Source: Apiotrichum sp. Y4204 (taxonomy: Eukaryota; Basidiomycota; Tremellomycetes; Trichosporonales; Trichosporonaceae). From it: a stretch of DNA of 64,000 nucleotides. The stretch lies in contig JAMYHL010000086.1 in NCBI GenBank assembly GCA_025531455.1, positions 652-64,651 on the forward strand. The letters are read 5' to 3'. Shown piece after piece: positions 1 to 10,360 of the stretch. The position numbers were made by a program, and so were the translations under genes. The notes under the pieces are model-generated. The model saw nothing but the letters and a program-made list of their open reading frames with translations, searched no databases and was not told where the DNA came from. How positions within the stretch are numbered: the stretch's first letter is position 1; each line of letters starts with the position of its first letter.

Positions 1-376
1 CGCTTGCGGAACCAAGTGCGGTGACGGCGAGCAGTGCAAGGGCGGCAAGTGCGTCGGTACCTGCAAGTCTTACGAGACTCTCTGCGGCGACAAGTGTGTC
101 GACACTTCCAAGGACAACATGAACTGCGGCGCTTGCGGAACCAAGTGCGGTGACGGCGAGCAGTGCAAGGGCGGCAAGTGCGTCGGTACCTGCAAGTCTT
201 ACGAGACTCTCTGCGGTGACAAGTGCGTCGACACGTCGAAGGACAACATGAACTGCGGCGCTTGCGGAACCAAGTGCGGTGACGGCGAGCAGTGCAAGGG
301 CGGCAAGTGTGTCGGTACCTGCAAGTCTTACGAGACTCTCTGCGGTGACAAGTGCGTCGACACGTCCAAGGATAAC
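1..376 (+). repeat. Near-identical 129-bp coding tandem repeats
   Basis: Units start at 119 and 248, with the end of another before 119. Each is 129 bp (43 codons) and differs by only a few mostly synonymous changes. The unit starting at 377 is clearly more diverged. The pattern indicates recent duplication or gene conversion inside the Stig1-like gene. Confidence 0.9.
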
Positions 377-1813
377 ATGAACTGCGGCGCGTGCGGAACC
401 AAGTGCGCCGACGGGCAGTCCTGCAAGGATGGAAAGTGCATCATCATCACCATCTGCAAGCCGGGCGAGACGAAGTGTGGCGACAAGTGCGTCGACACTT
501 TGACCGACAAGGACAACTGCGGCACATGTGGCAACAAGTGCGCCGATGGCAAGACCTGCAAGAACGGCAAGTGCGAGATCATCACGATTTGCAAGCCGGA
601 CGAGACTCAGTGCGGCGACAAGTGCGTCGACANTTCGAAGGACAACGACAACTGCGGTACATGTGGCAACAAGTGCGCCGACGGCAAGACCTGCAAGAAC
701 GGCAAGTGCGAGATTATCACGATTTGCAAGCCGTACGAGACTCAGTGCGGCGACAAGTGCGTCGACACTTCGAAGGACAACGACAACTGCGGTACATGTG
801 GTAACAAGTGCACCGACGGCAAGACTTGCAAGGACAGCAAGTGTGAGATCATCACTGTCTGCCCCCCTGGTCAGACCGATTGCAACGGCAAGTGCGTCGA
901 CACTTCGACCGACAAGGACAACTGCGGTACATGTGGTAACAAGTGCACCGACGGCAAGACTTGCAAGGACAGCAAGTGTGAGATCATCACTGTCTGCCCC
1001 CCTGGTCAGACCGATTGCAACGGCAAGTGCGTCGACACTTCGAAGGACAAGGACAACTGCGGTAAATGTGGTAACAAGTGCACCGACGGCAAGACTTGCA
1101 AGGACGGCAAGTGTGAGATCATCACGATTTGCAAGCCGGGCGAGACGAAGTGTGGCGACAAGTGCGTTGACACTTCGACCGACAAGGACAACTGCGGCGC
1201 TTGCGGCACGAAGTGCACCGACGGCAAGACCTGCAAGGACGGCAAGTGTGAGATCATCACTGTCTGTCCCCCTGGCCAGACCTCTTGCAACGGCAAGTGT
1301 GTGAACACTCAGACCGATCGCGAGAACTGCGGCACCTGCGGCCACTGCTGTGGTGACGGCGAGACTTGCGAGGGCGGCAAGTGCAAGAAGAAGGACAACT
1401 GCCCGCCCGGACAGACATTCTGCAACGGCAAGTGCGTCAACACCGAGACCGACACTCAGAACTGCGGCACCTGCGGCCACTGCTGCGGCGACGGCGAGAC
1501 TTGCGAGGGCGGCAAGTGCAAGAAGAAGGACAACTGCCGTCCCGGCCAGACGTTCTGCAACGGCAAGTGCGTTGACCTCACTTGCGACGCTCAGAACTGT
1601 GGCTCTTGCGGCAACTCCTGCCCCCAGGGCAACTGTGTTGGCGGCAAGTGCCAGTGCCCTCCCGGCCAGGCCTCGTGTAAGCTCAAGTGCGTCGACCTCC
1701 AGAACGACTCTCAGAACTGCGGCGCGTGCGGTGTCTGCTGCAAGTCCAGCTGCGGCTGCCACAAGGGCAAGTGCGAGGACTACCCCGGCCACTGGTTCAA
1801 GACCCCTTGGTAA
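2..1813 (+). CDS. Cysteine-rich Stig1-like tandem repeat protein (5' end outside window)
   Basis: The frame is open from the first complete codon of the window to the TAA at 1811-1813, so the start codon and any signal peptide lie upstream. The product is a string of roughly 43-45-residue modules with a fixed cysteine pattern: a CxGKCVD or CGDKCVDT core, then DNCGTCGNKC, then DGKTCKDGKC. This resembles the Stig1-like repeats (Pfam PF04885) of secreted plant, fungal and myxobacterial proteins; the match is from pattern recognition only. Early modules are nearly identical, later ones diverge (CPPGQT variants), and the chain ends in a short aromatic tail. No intron is evident here. One base at 633 is ambiguous (N) inside a module. 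A secreted, disulphide-rich wall or adhesion protein is inference; no catalytic residues are seen. Confidence 0.8.
   Translation, partial: ACGTKCGDGEQCKGGKCVGTCKSYETLCGDKCVDTSKDNMNCGACGTKCGDGEQCKGGKCVGTCKSYETLCGDKCVDTSKDNMNCGACGTKCGDGEQCKGGKCVGTCKSYETLCGDKCVDTSKDNMNCGACGTKCADGQSCKDGKCIIITICKPGETKCGDKCVDTLTDKDNCGTCGNKCADGKTCKNGKCEIITICKPDETQCGDKCVDXSKDNDNCGTCGNKCADGKTCKNGKCEIITICKPYETQCGDKCVDTSKDNDNCGTCGNKCTDGKTCKDSKCEIITVCPPGQTDCNGKCVDTSTDKDNCGTCGNKCTDGKTCKDSKCEIITVCPPGQTDCNGKCVDTSKDKDNCGKCGNKCTDGKTCKDGKCEIITICKPGETKCGDKCVDTSTDKDNCGACGTKCTDGKTCKDGKCEIITVCPPGQTSCNGKCVNTQTDRENCGTCGHCCGDGETCEGGKCKKKDNCPPGQTFCNGKCVNTETDTQNCGTCGHCCGDGETCEGGKCKKKDNCRPGQTFCNGKCVDLTCDAQNCGSCGNSCPQGNCVGGKCQCPPGQASCKLKCVDLQNDSQNCGACGVCCKSSCGCHKGKCEDYPGHWFKTPW
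845..1114 (+). repeat. Near-identical 135-bp coding tandem pair
   Basis: Two adjacent 135-bp units (45 codons) starting near 845 and 980 both encode the CPPGQT-type module and are almost identical in DNA. They are a second, separate recent duplication in the same gene. Confidence 0.85.
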
Positions 1814-2089
1814 TTTTAGGGCTTGAAGAACAATCAAGAATCCCTCTGAAGACTTTGTTTTGTTCCGTATAATCATCCAAAGAACAGTAATCAATCACGA
1901 TGTAGTTTGATTCAGAAGCACTTTTTTAGCATACTAGCACTGGCTGCCACCGACCAAAGTTATGACTAGGAGACTTGCATGCTCATTTCACTAACCATAT
2001 TGAGAAGTGATCATAAGTCATCCCCTTCAGGTGCTCGAAACAGGTGAACGGTCCGACAGGTTATGCGTCTTTCGGCCAGAGGCTTGCCA

Positions 2090-3026
2090 GTGGTGTAACC
2101 AAGTAGTCGTGTGGGGCTTCGAGAACGAATGGGATGGATACTTGGTAGGTCGAGCTCGGTGAATGACAAGATGGATGGTATGTATTTCGACTTGTAAGTG
2201 TGCGGAGTCATTGTGTGGATAGTGTCGACCGCAAACGCTCCGGGAACTGGGTCTGCCGCGATCCAGCTGCCATCCTCCGCTTCAACTTGAAACGACGCCG
2301 AAAAGTTGTCTGACAGACAACCCTAATTTGTGTGCGCGCCGCACGAGATGCCTTGCTCTGAATCAGACGAGTTGGGTACTGGAGGATATCCAATAACGCG
2401 GAACACCCAGTAATTGTCACTCTGAAGCTGCTCAAACACGTCACGGTGCCCCAACACATCGGCCATGGCCCGCATAAGGCTGTTCCTGTTGCGACGAGCC
2501 GTGCGTCGCCCTCTACGCCGCCGCAGTCGACGGCCCGTGCGCCGTTCTCGTAGTTATAAGTACCGTCGCGCGCGCGTCTCGATGCATCATCCGTCGCCCT
2601 CTTACTTATTCTTGCAACAGTTCTTACCTTTCTCATCCTCTCAGTGCAGTCGATCATTGCCGTCTTGAAGCCTGGCAAGTCGTCGTCACTGGGCCACAAC
2701 TGCTCTCCCATCAATTCGTCGCTGCTAAGATGTGGATCGCGTCCTTGGTCTATTGGGGAAGCTCGAAAAACTTGTGACTCGGATCAATGAGGGATTGGAG
2801 ATACGTTAGATCTAGCTCATAACCCGTCACGCGAAAGAATCCTGATTGTCAGATGGAGGACCCAATGTGCGTTTAGCTTACCAAGTTCCCGGTACACGTT
2901 GTCGAGGGCCTCACGAGCTGACATGCCATCATCGTCGGTGGCTGACTGATTAAGATAAGGCGCGATATTAACAATGATTAGCTTCTGAGGGTTTATGGTG
3001 CCAACGGCGGAGCGGTAAACGGTCAT
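2090..3026 (-). pseudogene. 2-oxoglutarate/Fe(II) dioxygenase pseudogene (isopenicillin N synthase-like fold)
   Basis: On the minus strand, ATG at 3026 opens a dioxygenase N-terminus (NIAPYLNQSAT, then YRELG). A clean 40-nt intron follows, and after it FFRVTGYELD and HKFFELPQ, typical of the DIOX_N domain. Then the gene breaks: a TAG directly after ELPQ, a frameshift before QLWPSDDDLPGF, and a likely intron after MRK. Further on come YWVFRVIGYPP and CGAHTN followed by TAG, where the family has the metal-binding HxD motif (Asp to Asn, next codon a stop), then DGSWIAADPVPGAF. The C-terminal part is hard to align. Several independent lesions, including loss of an iron ligand, make it non-functional. 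The 2090 end is approximate. Whether the ancestral enzyme made a secondary metabolite or degraded a substrate cannot be told. Confidence 0.78.
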
Positions 3027-3752
3027 GGTGAGTGGAGGTGGGTGAGTGGAGATGGGTGAGCGGAGATGGGTGAGCAGAGAACAAGTGTGGGATTCTAGAA
3101 GGTGTCCACACGGTGTTGTCGATACGGAGATTACAAATATCGGTAGGCTACACATATTTATCATTGCAGGGTGGACCATAAGCGCTGTACACAAGCGCCA
3201 TTCTCTCCCCCCAAGTGCGCTTCTTGGACGCTTAGGTTCCCGTGGGAGAGACCAGATGGCCGAACGCCAAGGCCGAGCGGGCCCCCCAGGACGTAACTCT
3301 CAAACTCATCCCCACTCCATGTGTCTGGCCTTGTGGAGCGAGGCATAGTTCAGGGCCTGGACCCCGTCATGGGCCGCCGCGTCCATCCGGCTTAAGCTTA
3401 TCGGACAGTCGCAAAATGCTGTGGAATGTGTGTGTCAAATGGTGGACGAGCGTGGTGGACGAGGTGGGTTTGGTCCAACGTGATGCAGTCTGGTGAGACC
3501 AGCTGACTTATTCTCGTCCAACTTTATCTGGGCTTCTGCAGTGAAACATCGTTCAACTCTAATCTTATTCAACGGTGCACCCCACCCTCCGGGGTGTCAA
3601 CCCCGCTGCCCGAGGACTATTTTGGTGTTCGCTTCTCGTTTTCCAGATTGTGCGGCCTTGGCTTGCTCGGCGCGGTCAAGAAACGTGACTTTATAAGTGT
3701 GGAGAGAGAGATTTCGGCGATTCCATATCCCCTCTCAGTCTATCTAAATATA
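3027..3752. other. Intergenic region with promoter of the amino acid permease
   Basis: No convincing coding sequence. Near 3040-3080 there is a short degenerate GGTGAGYGGAGATG-type direct repeat just upstream of the pseudogene. A TATA-like CTTTATAAG lies at 3689-3697, 56-64 bp before the permease ATG. Confidence 0.6.
3689..3697 (+). promoter_or_regulatory. TATA-like element of the permease gene
   Basis: CTTTATAAG sits about 60 bp upstream of the ATG at 3753, a plausible place for a TATA box with a short leader. It is supported by sequence only. Confidence 0.4.
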
Positions 3753-5604
3753 ATGTCGTCAGAAGACAAAAACGAGAAGACCGCGTCTACGGAGGTGATT
3801 GAGGTCGAGCCCTTCGATGACAGCCCCATTGAATATCTTCCCGAGGCCCACCGGTGAGTGTGATATCAAAGAACTACACTTACTTGATAGTGGCCTTCGA
3901 ATGCGGCACTTGGCATTGATCGCCATCTCCGGATCGATTGGCAGCGCGTTATTCATTTCCATCGGAATTCCCCTCACCAGTGCCGGTCCGCTGGGTCTGC
4001 TCATTGGCATGGCCCTTTGGTGCACGGTGGTCTTTGCAGCTGCGAATTGTCTGATAGAGATGACGACACTCCTTCCTGTCGACGGCGGGTTTATCCAGCT
4101 CACGACGCGTTTCGTTGACCGGAGCGTGGGGATGGCGCTGGGATGGAACGTGGGTACCAGCAGCTCCCGGTCGCAGAACTGACACAGCAGTACACGATTA
4201 CACAACTTGCCCTTGTTTGCTATGACCTGACGGCAATCAATCTTATTGTCAACTACTGGACGACCTCGCTCAACAATGCGATCATGATCGTTGTCTGCCT
4301 CGCGCTGCTTGCAGTCTTCAACCTGTGGAGTGTTCGATGGTACGGCGAGACCGAGTTCTGGATTGTAAGTGGATGTTGATCTGTGTTCTATTAACAGCCG
4401 CTAATCATCACAGTCGGTAACCAAGCTGTTCCTCATGGCTGGTCTCACGCTTTACACGATTGTCACCATGTGCGGCGGAAATCCCATCGGCGACAAGTAC
4501 GGATTCCGATTCTGGAAACACCCTGGCGTGTTTGCTGGGCACACAGACGCCAAGAAAATCGTGCAGGGCATATGGGACTCGCTTTGCTGGAGCACCTTCG
4601 CGTAAGACGAGCGTTTCTTACCTACTCTTTCTTACACTCAGAATCGTCGGGCCAGACTACATATCATTAGTCGGAGGCGAAATAAAATCGCCGCGACGCG
4701 TTTTACCCAAGGCTTTCAAGTCTACGGTGTACCGCATTTTCATCTTCTACCTCACTGGCGCGTGGTGCGTCGGGATTGTCGCTGCGTCGAACGACGAGAA
4801 CCTCCTCGGCGCAATTTCCAGTAAAGCCAGCGGCGCGGCCAAGAGCCCTTATGTGATCTGTGAGAGGCACCAGCATACATGCGACTGACGACAGCGATGC
4901 GCCGCCTGGGCATTCCGGTTCTCCCATCGATTGTAAACGGAGCGATTCTCGTCAGCTGCATTTCCACAAGCAACTCTTTTGTCTTTACGGCTTCCCGATC
5001 ACTCTACGGTCTTGCTCTCAAGGGCCAGGCGCCAAGAATCCTGACTATCGTTAATCGCAATGGCGTTCCCTACGTTGCAGTGGTAGTGTCGCTCGCAGCG
5101 GGCTGTCTGAGTTTGCTCTCTCTCTCCGCGAGCTCAGCAAAAGTCCTCAACTGGTGGATCGGGCTCGCTGGGGCCGCCCAACTCGTCACCTGGACCTGTA
5201 TCGCCATCACCTACCTCCGGTTCCGCGCCGGACTGAAACGGCAAAGGCTCTACCCCGATTTCCTCCCGCAGCTGGGATACCTGCAGCCTCTAAGTGGATG
5301 GTGGATCATTGTGTGGTGCCCACTTACGTTCATCTTCAGCGGCTACTACTGCTTTATCGGCAAGTTTGACCCCATTGCATTTGTGTTTGCGTACGGCTCC
5401 CTCTTCATCTTCTTGGCGATCTACCTCGTCTCGAAGGTGTACGACTTCACCATCAACAAACGTCATCGCTGGGCTGTCCCGCTCGACGAGCTCGACTTTG
5501 TCTCCGACATTAAGGCAATTGAGGAGATGACGGTCCGCTCAAACGCCAAACGAGCCTCCCACGAGCGCAGTGTGGGCCAGAAAATTTCCGATTTCTTCTT
5601 CTAG
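3753..5604 (+). CDS. Amino acid permease, APC superfamily (fungal YAT type)
   Basis: Six exons joined by five short introns give about 550 residues: an acidic cytosolic N-terminus and about 12 hydrophobic segments. Family landmarks are RMRHLALIAISGSIGSALF in TM1, GWNY formed exactly across the second splice junction, WYGETEFWISVTKLF, MCGGNP followed by GFRFW, and STSNSFVFTASRSLYGLA. Introns follow PEAHR, GWN, EFWI, STFA and SPYVI; the last restores VISMRRLGIPVLP. Such proton symporters take amino acids across the plasma membrane and need Shr3-type chaperones for ER exit; such a gene lies at 37.2-38.5 kb. The substrate cannot be assigned. The usual glycine pair in TM1 is partly replaced (ISGSIGSALF), which may reflect subfamily. 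The start is the first in-frame ATG after a TATA-like element. Confidence 0.9.
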
Positions 5605-6199
5605 GTGTTCCAACTGCATTAGCTGGCCCGGTCTGGGTCTGTGCACGTTGTGTGTCTAGCTCAGTATGACGTCGTTGTCGTTTGTATGAGTCACAGGAGT
5701 CGAGGAATGTTATGTATCAAGTGGGCAGAAGCCCACAACACGGGTTTTGGGATCTGTAAACGGAGGTGTGGAGCTATCGATGCCGATTTTTAGCTCAGGA
5801 GCAGCATGTCTTGGCCCCCAACACAGCATGTAGATCTCTGCTTTTGATGGGCAGGCAGTGGAGTTAGTAGGGCTGGATGAGTGGACGGACGGTTACAGAA
5901 TAAGTCAGTCTCCGAGGCCGGCGGTTGATGCGGACATCGGGATAACAACATTTGTATTTCTGTAGCCTGTTGATGATGGTGGAAGGGAACCAGCCCCATG
6001 GGGCCACTGGGACACGTGGGATACGACGAATCTTGAGTCTCTTGATCTCTCAGCTCCCAGCGTTCTCGGGTCGCAGTCACGCGCCGCTTCCCGTCGTCGT
6101 CCTTTCCTGATGAAATAGGCCCTGTATAGGCCGAGAAGGTGGGCTCACATACAACACTACGGTGAATGGTGGCCCTGCCACAAATGTCCAAGGTGCTAG
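5605..6199. other. Convergent 3' intergenic region
   Basis: This lies between the stops of the permease (+) and the Zn-cluster regulator (-). Short open frames here have no recognisable motifs. It presumably holds the 3' UTRs; I see no RNA gene. Confidence 0.5.
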
Positions 6200-8655
6200 C
6201 TACACCAAAAAAATCTCCCAGTCGTAGCCTGATACAACATCAAGCCAATCGAAAAATACCTTGCCGTTCTGATTGTGCGCCCACACCTCCCGCACCAGTC
6301 TTCGTGAGCGGGGCACATTGCGGAAGCCCACAATCTCTCGCCTGTGTAATGTCAGCGGCGTTCCCGTGCCCTTAGGCTGGCATACGACGCACTGAAAGTC
6401 ATCATATAGCTTTTCCACTCGTGCTCGATCGTCGATACCGTCGGTGACGCCTGTGACGGCGCACACTGCAGTGATGAAGAGAACCCAGTGAATTGAGCAC
6501 AGTCCCGGAAGCCCCTGTTCCGTCATGACTTCCAATAGGGACAGACTTTGCCGGACTAGGAGCCGCATTTTTAGGGAACACGGAGGTTCACACAACACAA
6601 ATCCGCGGATTTGTATCAGGCTAGCGGTGCGGAATGCCTCGTGAAGATACCGATGGGAGCGCATCTCGGGTTTCGCTACGTGTGAGATGGAGCAATAAAA
6701 TCAATAATAAAACAGGTGACCTACCACTGATGAGCATGTCTATCCGCTGCCTCTCGTCTTCCAGTTCTTCCTCTAGTTTTTCTGCCGACCGCACAATGTC
6801 GACGAGAATTTCGTCGCTCAGCACATCTCCGCGTGCATTCGCAGCCCTGCGGTCCCGGATGAGCGATACCAGATGGTACATTTTGCAAAAGACCGGCATG
6901 TTGACCCCGGTTAGGGTATGCAGAAGATCCAGCTGTTGCCGGGTATGCTTCTGCACCAGAGAATAGGGGACCATTGGCCCTCTGGTGTACGCAAACGAGC
7001 ATAATATGTCGTGATAGATCAGGTTGTCAAAGCTGTTTTTGTTAGTTCGGCGGGGCGGTGCAAGTCACATGTACTGATTGTCACATGTAACACTCACAAC
7101 TGGGCGGCCATGGGGTCTTGGGCCGTGTTGACGCGGTTGAAGAGGACTGTCGCAAGCTGGGCTGTCTGGCTTGTCAGAACATCATAGCCCCAGACATCTC
7201 CGCGACAAATCTGGGGTGAGCAAGAGACGTCAGCAGAACCAACCCACCCTGAACTGCATGACCATCAGCGCGGCCGCAAGTAATGTCATGTGATCCTTGT
7301 CCATTTCCCGCTGCTCATCAACCGATCCAACCGGTGACGGCTGCTGGCTCTGGGCGTGCATCTCCCTCCCAACCTCCTCCAGCTGGGCAAGCACCATTGT
7401 CCCCGCCTGCGCGCCGAGACGCTCACTAATGGCCTCGTATCGAGGCTGACCCGAGTTTGCAAGGTGTCGCCCAGCCCACGCAAGAATGGAGAGGTACAGC
7501 GCGACGTTCTTGTCCGCCAGCGCCGTGAATGCGTCGAATCCCCGTCCATCGCCGGAACACGATACTAGGCGACTCAGCGTGTTCTGAAAATGCTTCAGAA
7601 GGTCCGAGTGCGCAATGGTTGTTGGACACGTCATGTCTGTTGGGCTAAGCGCGGATACACCCCGCAAAGTTACCGGATAGGCCATAGACGAGGACGGTGT
7701 GCTGGACCGAGGGGGCGACAAGGTCATTGACGCCGCGGACGCGCTTCCGCCACTGCCGCTGCCCGTAACACTGCAGCTTGGAGGGGCAGAGGCCATCTGG
7801 GGATTGAAGGACGTGTTGCTCCCGGAAGAGTGCGCTCCGCTCGTCGTGATGGGCTGCATGCAATCTGCGGCCCAGAGCTGCAGTGTTGCCTTCACATCAG
7901 TTCTACACGCAGTAGCGCGCTCACCTCGTCGAGATCAAAGAGGCCCAGCATTTCCTCGAATGGCAAACAGGGGAGAAGGTCCATGTCTGGGGACACGGAT
8001 GGGAGGCCAACGCTGTCTGTCCCGCCTGAGAGGTTTGCGGCGGACAGGTCGCCGTCTAGCGGGAGGGGCAGGGTTGCGGATGGCTCGCTCAATGATGTCC
8101 ACCGCTCCAATCCGGGGTTGAACGACCTGACTTGGGAGTTCAGAGGGGCTGGTGGTGGTGTCGGCCGCCTGCCTGACAGCTGAGGCTGCGTGAGGGGTGG
8201 CCGTGAGGGAAATACGTTGCCCGGCCAGGAGCATGTCTGCGCTGTCAGACTTGTGCCACGGATATCCACGATAAAGGGCAACTTACGAGATGAAGGCGCA
8301 TGCAGGCCTTACATTTTGGCACCGTCAGATCACACCGCTTGCGCCGTTTGCGACATGTAAGGCATCCATCTTTCGACCTGCTGAACTTTTGGCGACCGGA
8401 TGCATTGACGGCGCGCGATTGCCGTGCAGCGGTCACGGTGTCCGAAGCGCGACTACTTCCTGCGTTGTTCGTGATGGCACTCGAACTTGGGCTTGGAAGT
8501 CCCGTCCCTACTGTCGAAAAGGGTGATGTCTGGGAGCCGCGTGCGTTGGCGAGACCGTTTGGGCCTGTCATATCTGTAGAAATGTTGAGGGTGATGCACC
8601 GCCGAGGGTCATGAAGATGAAAGATACACGGGATATCAGTATCAAGTGAAGTCAT
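6200..8655 (-). CDS. Zn(II)2Cys6 transcription factor with fungal-specific activation domain
   Basis: Six exons give about 735 residues. The N-terminal binuclear zinc cluster has six cysteines at about residues 98, 101, 108, 115, 118 and 125 (CLTCRKRRKRC, then CKACMRLHLTC). The last cysteine appears only after removal of the first intron with the acceptor GCGCAG, which fixes that junction. A Ser/Pro-rich linker follows, then an alpha-helical middle region of the fungal_trans_2 (PF11951) kind containing WGYDVLTSQTAQLA and YHDILCSFAYTRGP. It ends in LVREVWAHN and FFDWLDV, the usual tail of this family. Nuclear DNA binding is expected. It converges on the amino acid permease, so regulation of that gene or of nitrogen use is possible but unproven. 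Confidence 0.9.
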
Positions 8656-8715
8656 GATCCGACATTTTTAAACATTTGCGTTAAGCATGGTGGCGTGCAC
8701 ACCGCTAGGGGCTTA

Positions 8716-8731
8716 CTCTAGAGCTCTAGAG
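8716..8731. promoter_or_regulatory. Perfect 16-bp palindrome upstream of the Zn-cluster regulator
   Basis: CTCTAGAGCTCTAGAG is self-complementary and lies 61-76 bp upstream of the regulator's ATG. It could be a dimer binding site, perhaps autoregulatory, but function is inference. Confidence 0.35.
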
Positions 8732-9590
8732 CACTACTGTTAGTGAGGCACGGCACGCGTTCGACTTGGGGTCAGAGGCGACGCGGAGCCTCAAAACCTC
8801 GGGGTAGATCGTTCGATGCCCACTTTGCAGGCAGCTGAACATGACGAAGGTGGCTATGCTGGATCCTGTCTGGCCAAGTTAGCCCTGCTCCACACGCCGG
8901 GGCCCGCGACTAGTGCCCACCACGTTGTGATGGAGTGTTTTGTATTTTGTGTCATGGGCTGATTTACATTCCTCACCTTTACGATCAGGTAGCCGCTGGC
9001 CGTTGGCTGTGATGGCCTGGACGCCACGACGCCTGGGGACGCCTCGAAGAAGGGTGGACATGTGTCAGGGGTTGGGGGAATGGTGAGAGACCCAAGAGGT
9101 TGATGGGGCACGGAGCTGCATTACGGGAACAGGAATCAGGACATCACAGGATCGAGGCAATACTATAACTCTTGCTCTGAATTACCTCTTCCAGGCTGCA
9201 GGCTGCTGGATGTCGACAACAAAGGTATCCGAGGCCGATGACATGCTCCTGCTCCAGACTCCAGGCTCTAGACAAGCTAGCAGCTCCAGCGACGCCGAGA
9301 TTCCAAAATTCCTCGACCGCCGGCACCGATATTTGACAAACCGCGGGGTTGGTGGAATGTGAATCGGAGATGTGGATAGGAGAAACGGTAATAAGACACG
9401 AACGGAGATGGGGACAAAAAGAAACCGATCTGGGCAAGTGGCCGAAGTGAAGGGGTCGAGACCGACAAGACTGGACCAACGGACCAAGTCGGAGAGACCC
9501 TTCTTTTCGGGGGGTGTGGGTGGCTTGGGGGTGCCAGCGACGTGCAGCCCATGGATCCATGGACAAACCATCAACGTGGGTGGGCCTGAT

Positions 9591-9939
9591 TGGCACCTGT
9601 TGCAACGAGCAACGACGGTTTGATGTTCGCAGCTTTTGACCGTCAAAGGACAGCGTCAACACAAAGAACATATCCGCCAGCTTTACGTATCTGATAGGTT
9701 AGTTCACATACATAGACTGACTGCCGACGTTGACGATGATCTCACCTCAGCCACTGAGCAAACCTGATTGGCCTTTTCAGTGGCACCTGTTTGCGACTGG
9801 CAACAACGTCAACCTCAACAAATCTTGACCGTTGAGTTCATCACCATCACAAGGAACATGTCCGACCAGCTTCGACCCATATCATAGGCGGTCCGACACT
9901 GACGGCCGACCTTGGCGGAGGTCTCACCTCAGCCACTGA
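9591..9939 (+). repeat. Diverged tandem duplication of about 160 bp
   Basis: Copy 1 (about 9591-9757) and copy 2 (about 9781-9939) share the order TGGCACCTGT, CAACG, TTGACCGT, ACA-AGGAACAT, TCCG/CAGCTT, ATAGG, GACTG, GCCGACGTTG-like, and end in CTCACCTCAGCCACTGA. They lie outside any recognised gene. Confidence 0.75.
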
Positions 9940-10293
9940 TGACCGGCACGGTGCCTGAAAAATGGTGTTGTGCCACAGAGCATCCTCGACCGGCGCGGTC
10001 CTCATCCCAACCTAAACTGACTCTCTCACATGTCTGATGGGTGCTCTTTTGCAGATCATTGTCGCAGCCGGTGACGAGCATGACGAGATGTAGAAGGTTT
10101 CAATTGGATCTTGCACGTTTTGGCGACTTGATGATCCTCCCAAGACGATTGGGGATGCTTGGCGCGCGGACATGGGGGACGGACATGGTAACAAGGCATG
10201 GGCAACAAGAACATGGGCAGCAAGACATGTGTAGCAACCGTTCTGGCAGCAAGGACATGGAGGGATAACATGAGTGATGGCATTTTGGAAAGC

Positions 10294-10301
10294 ATAAAAG
10301 G
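10294..10301 (+). promoter_or_regulatory. TATA-like element of the HRXXH gene
   Basis: ATAAAAGG lies 67 bp before the ATG at 10361, followed by a pyrimidine/CA-rich leader. This spacing fits a fungal core promoter. Confidence 0.4.
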
Positions 10302-10360
10302 CGGCGTGCTCACTGACTGCTGCGCAACACAACGCACAACGCCCCTCTCCGCGCTCAAAA

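Larger units (their letters stand above)
8656..10360. other. Long intergenic region between regulator and HRXXH gene
   Basis: About 1.7 kb between two divergent starts. It contains a 16-bp palindrome at 8716, a diverged direct duplication at 9591-9939, and a run of related ACATG-containing words at 10169-10262 just upstream of the HRXXH gene. The open frames on the minus strand (8.9-9.7 kb) show no family motif and no convincing splice structure, so I treat them as chance. Confidence 0.6.

Noticed and set aside
8854..9671. Overlapping minus-strand frames of 85-175 codons
   Set aside because: No motif, no splice logic, and they overlap a diverged non-coding duplication.
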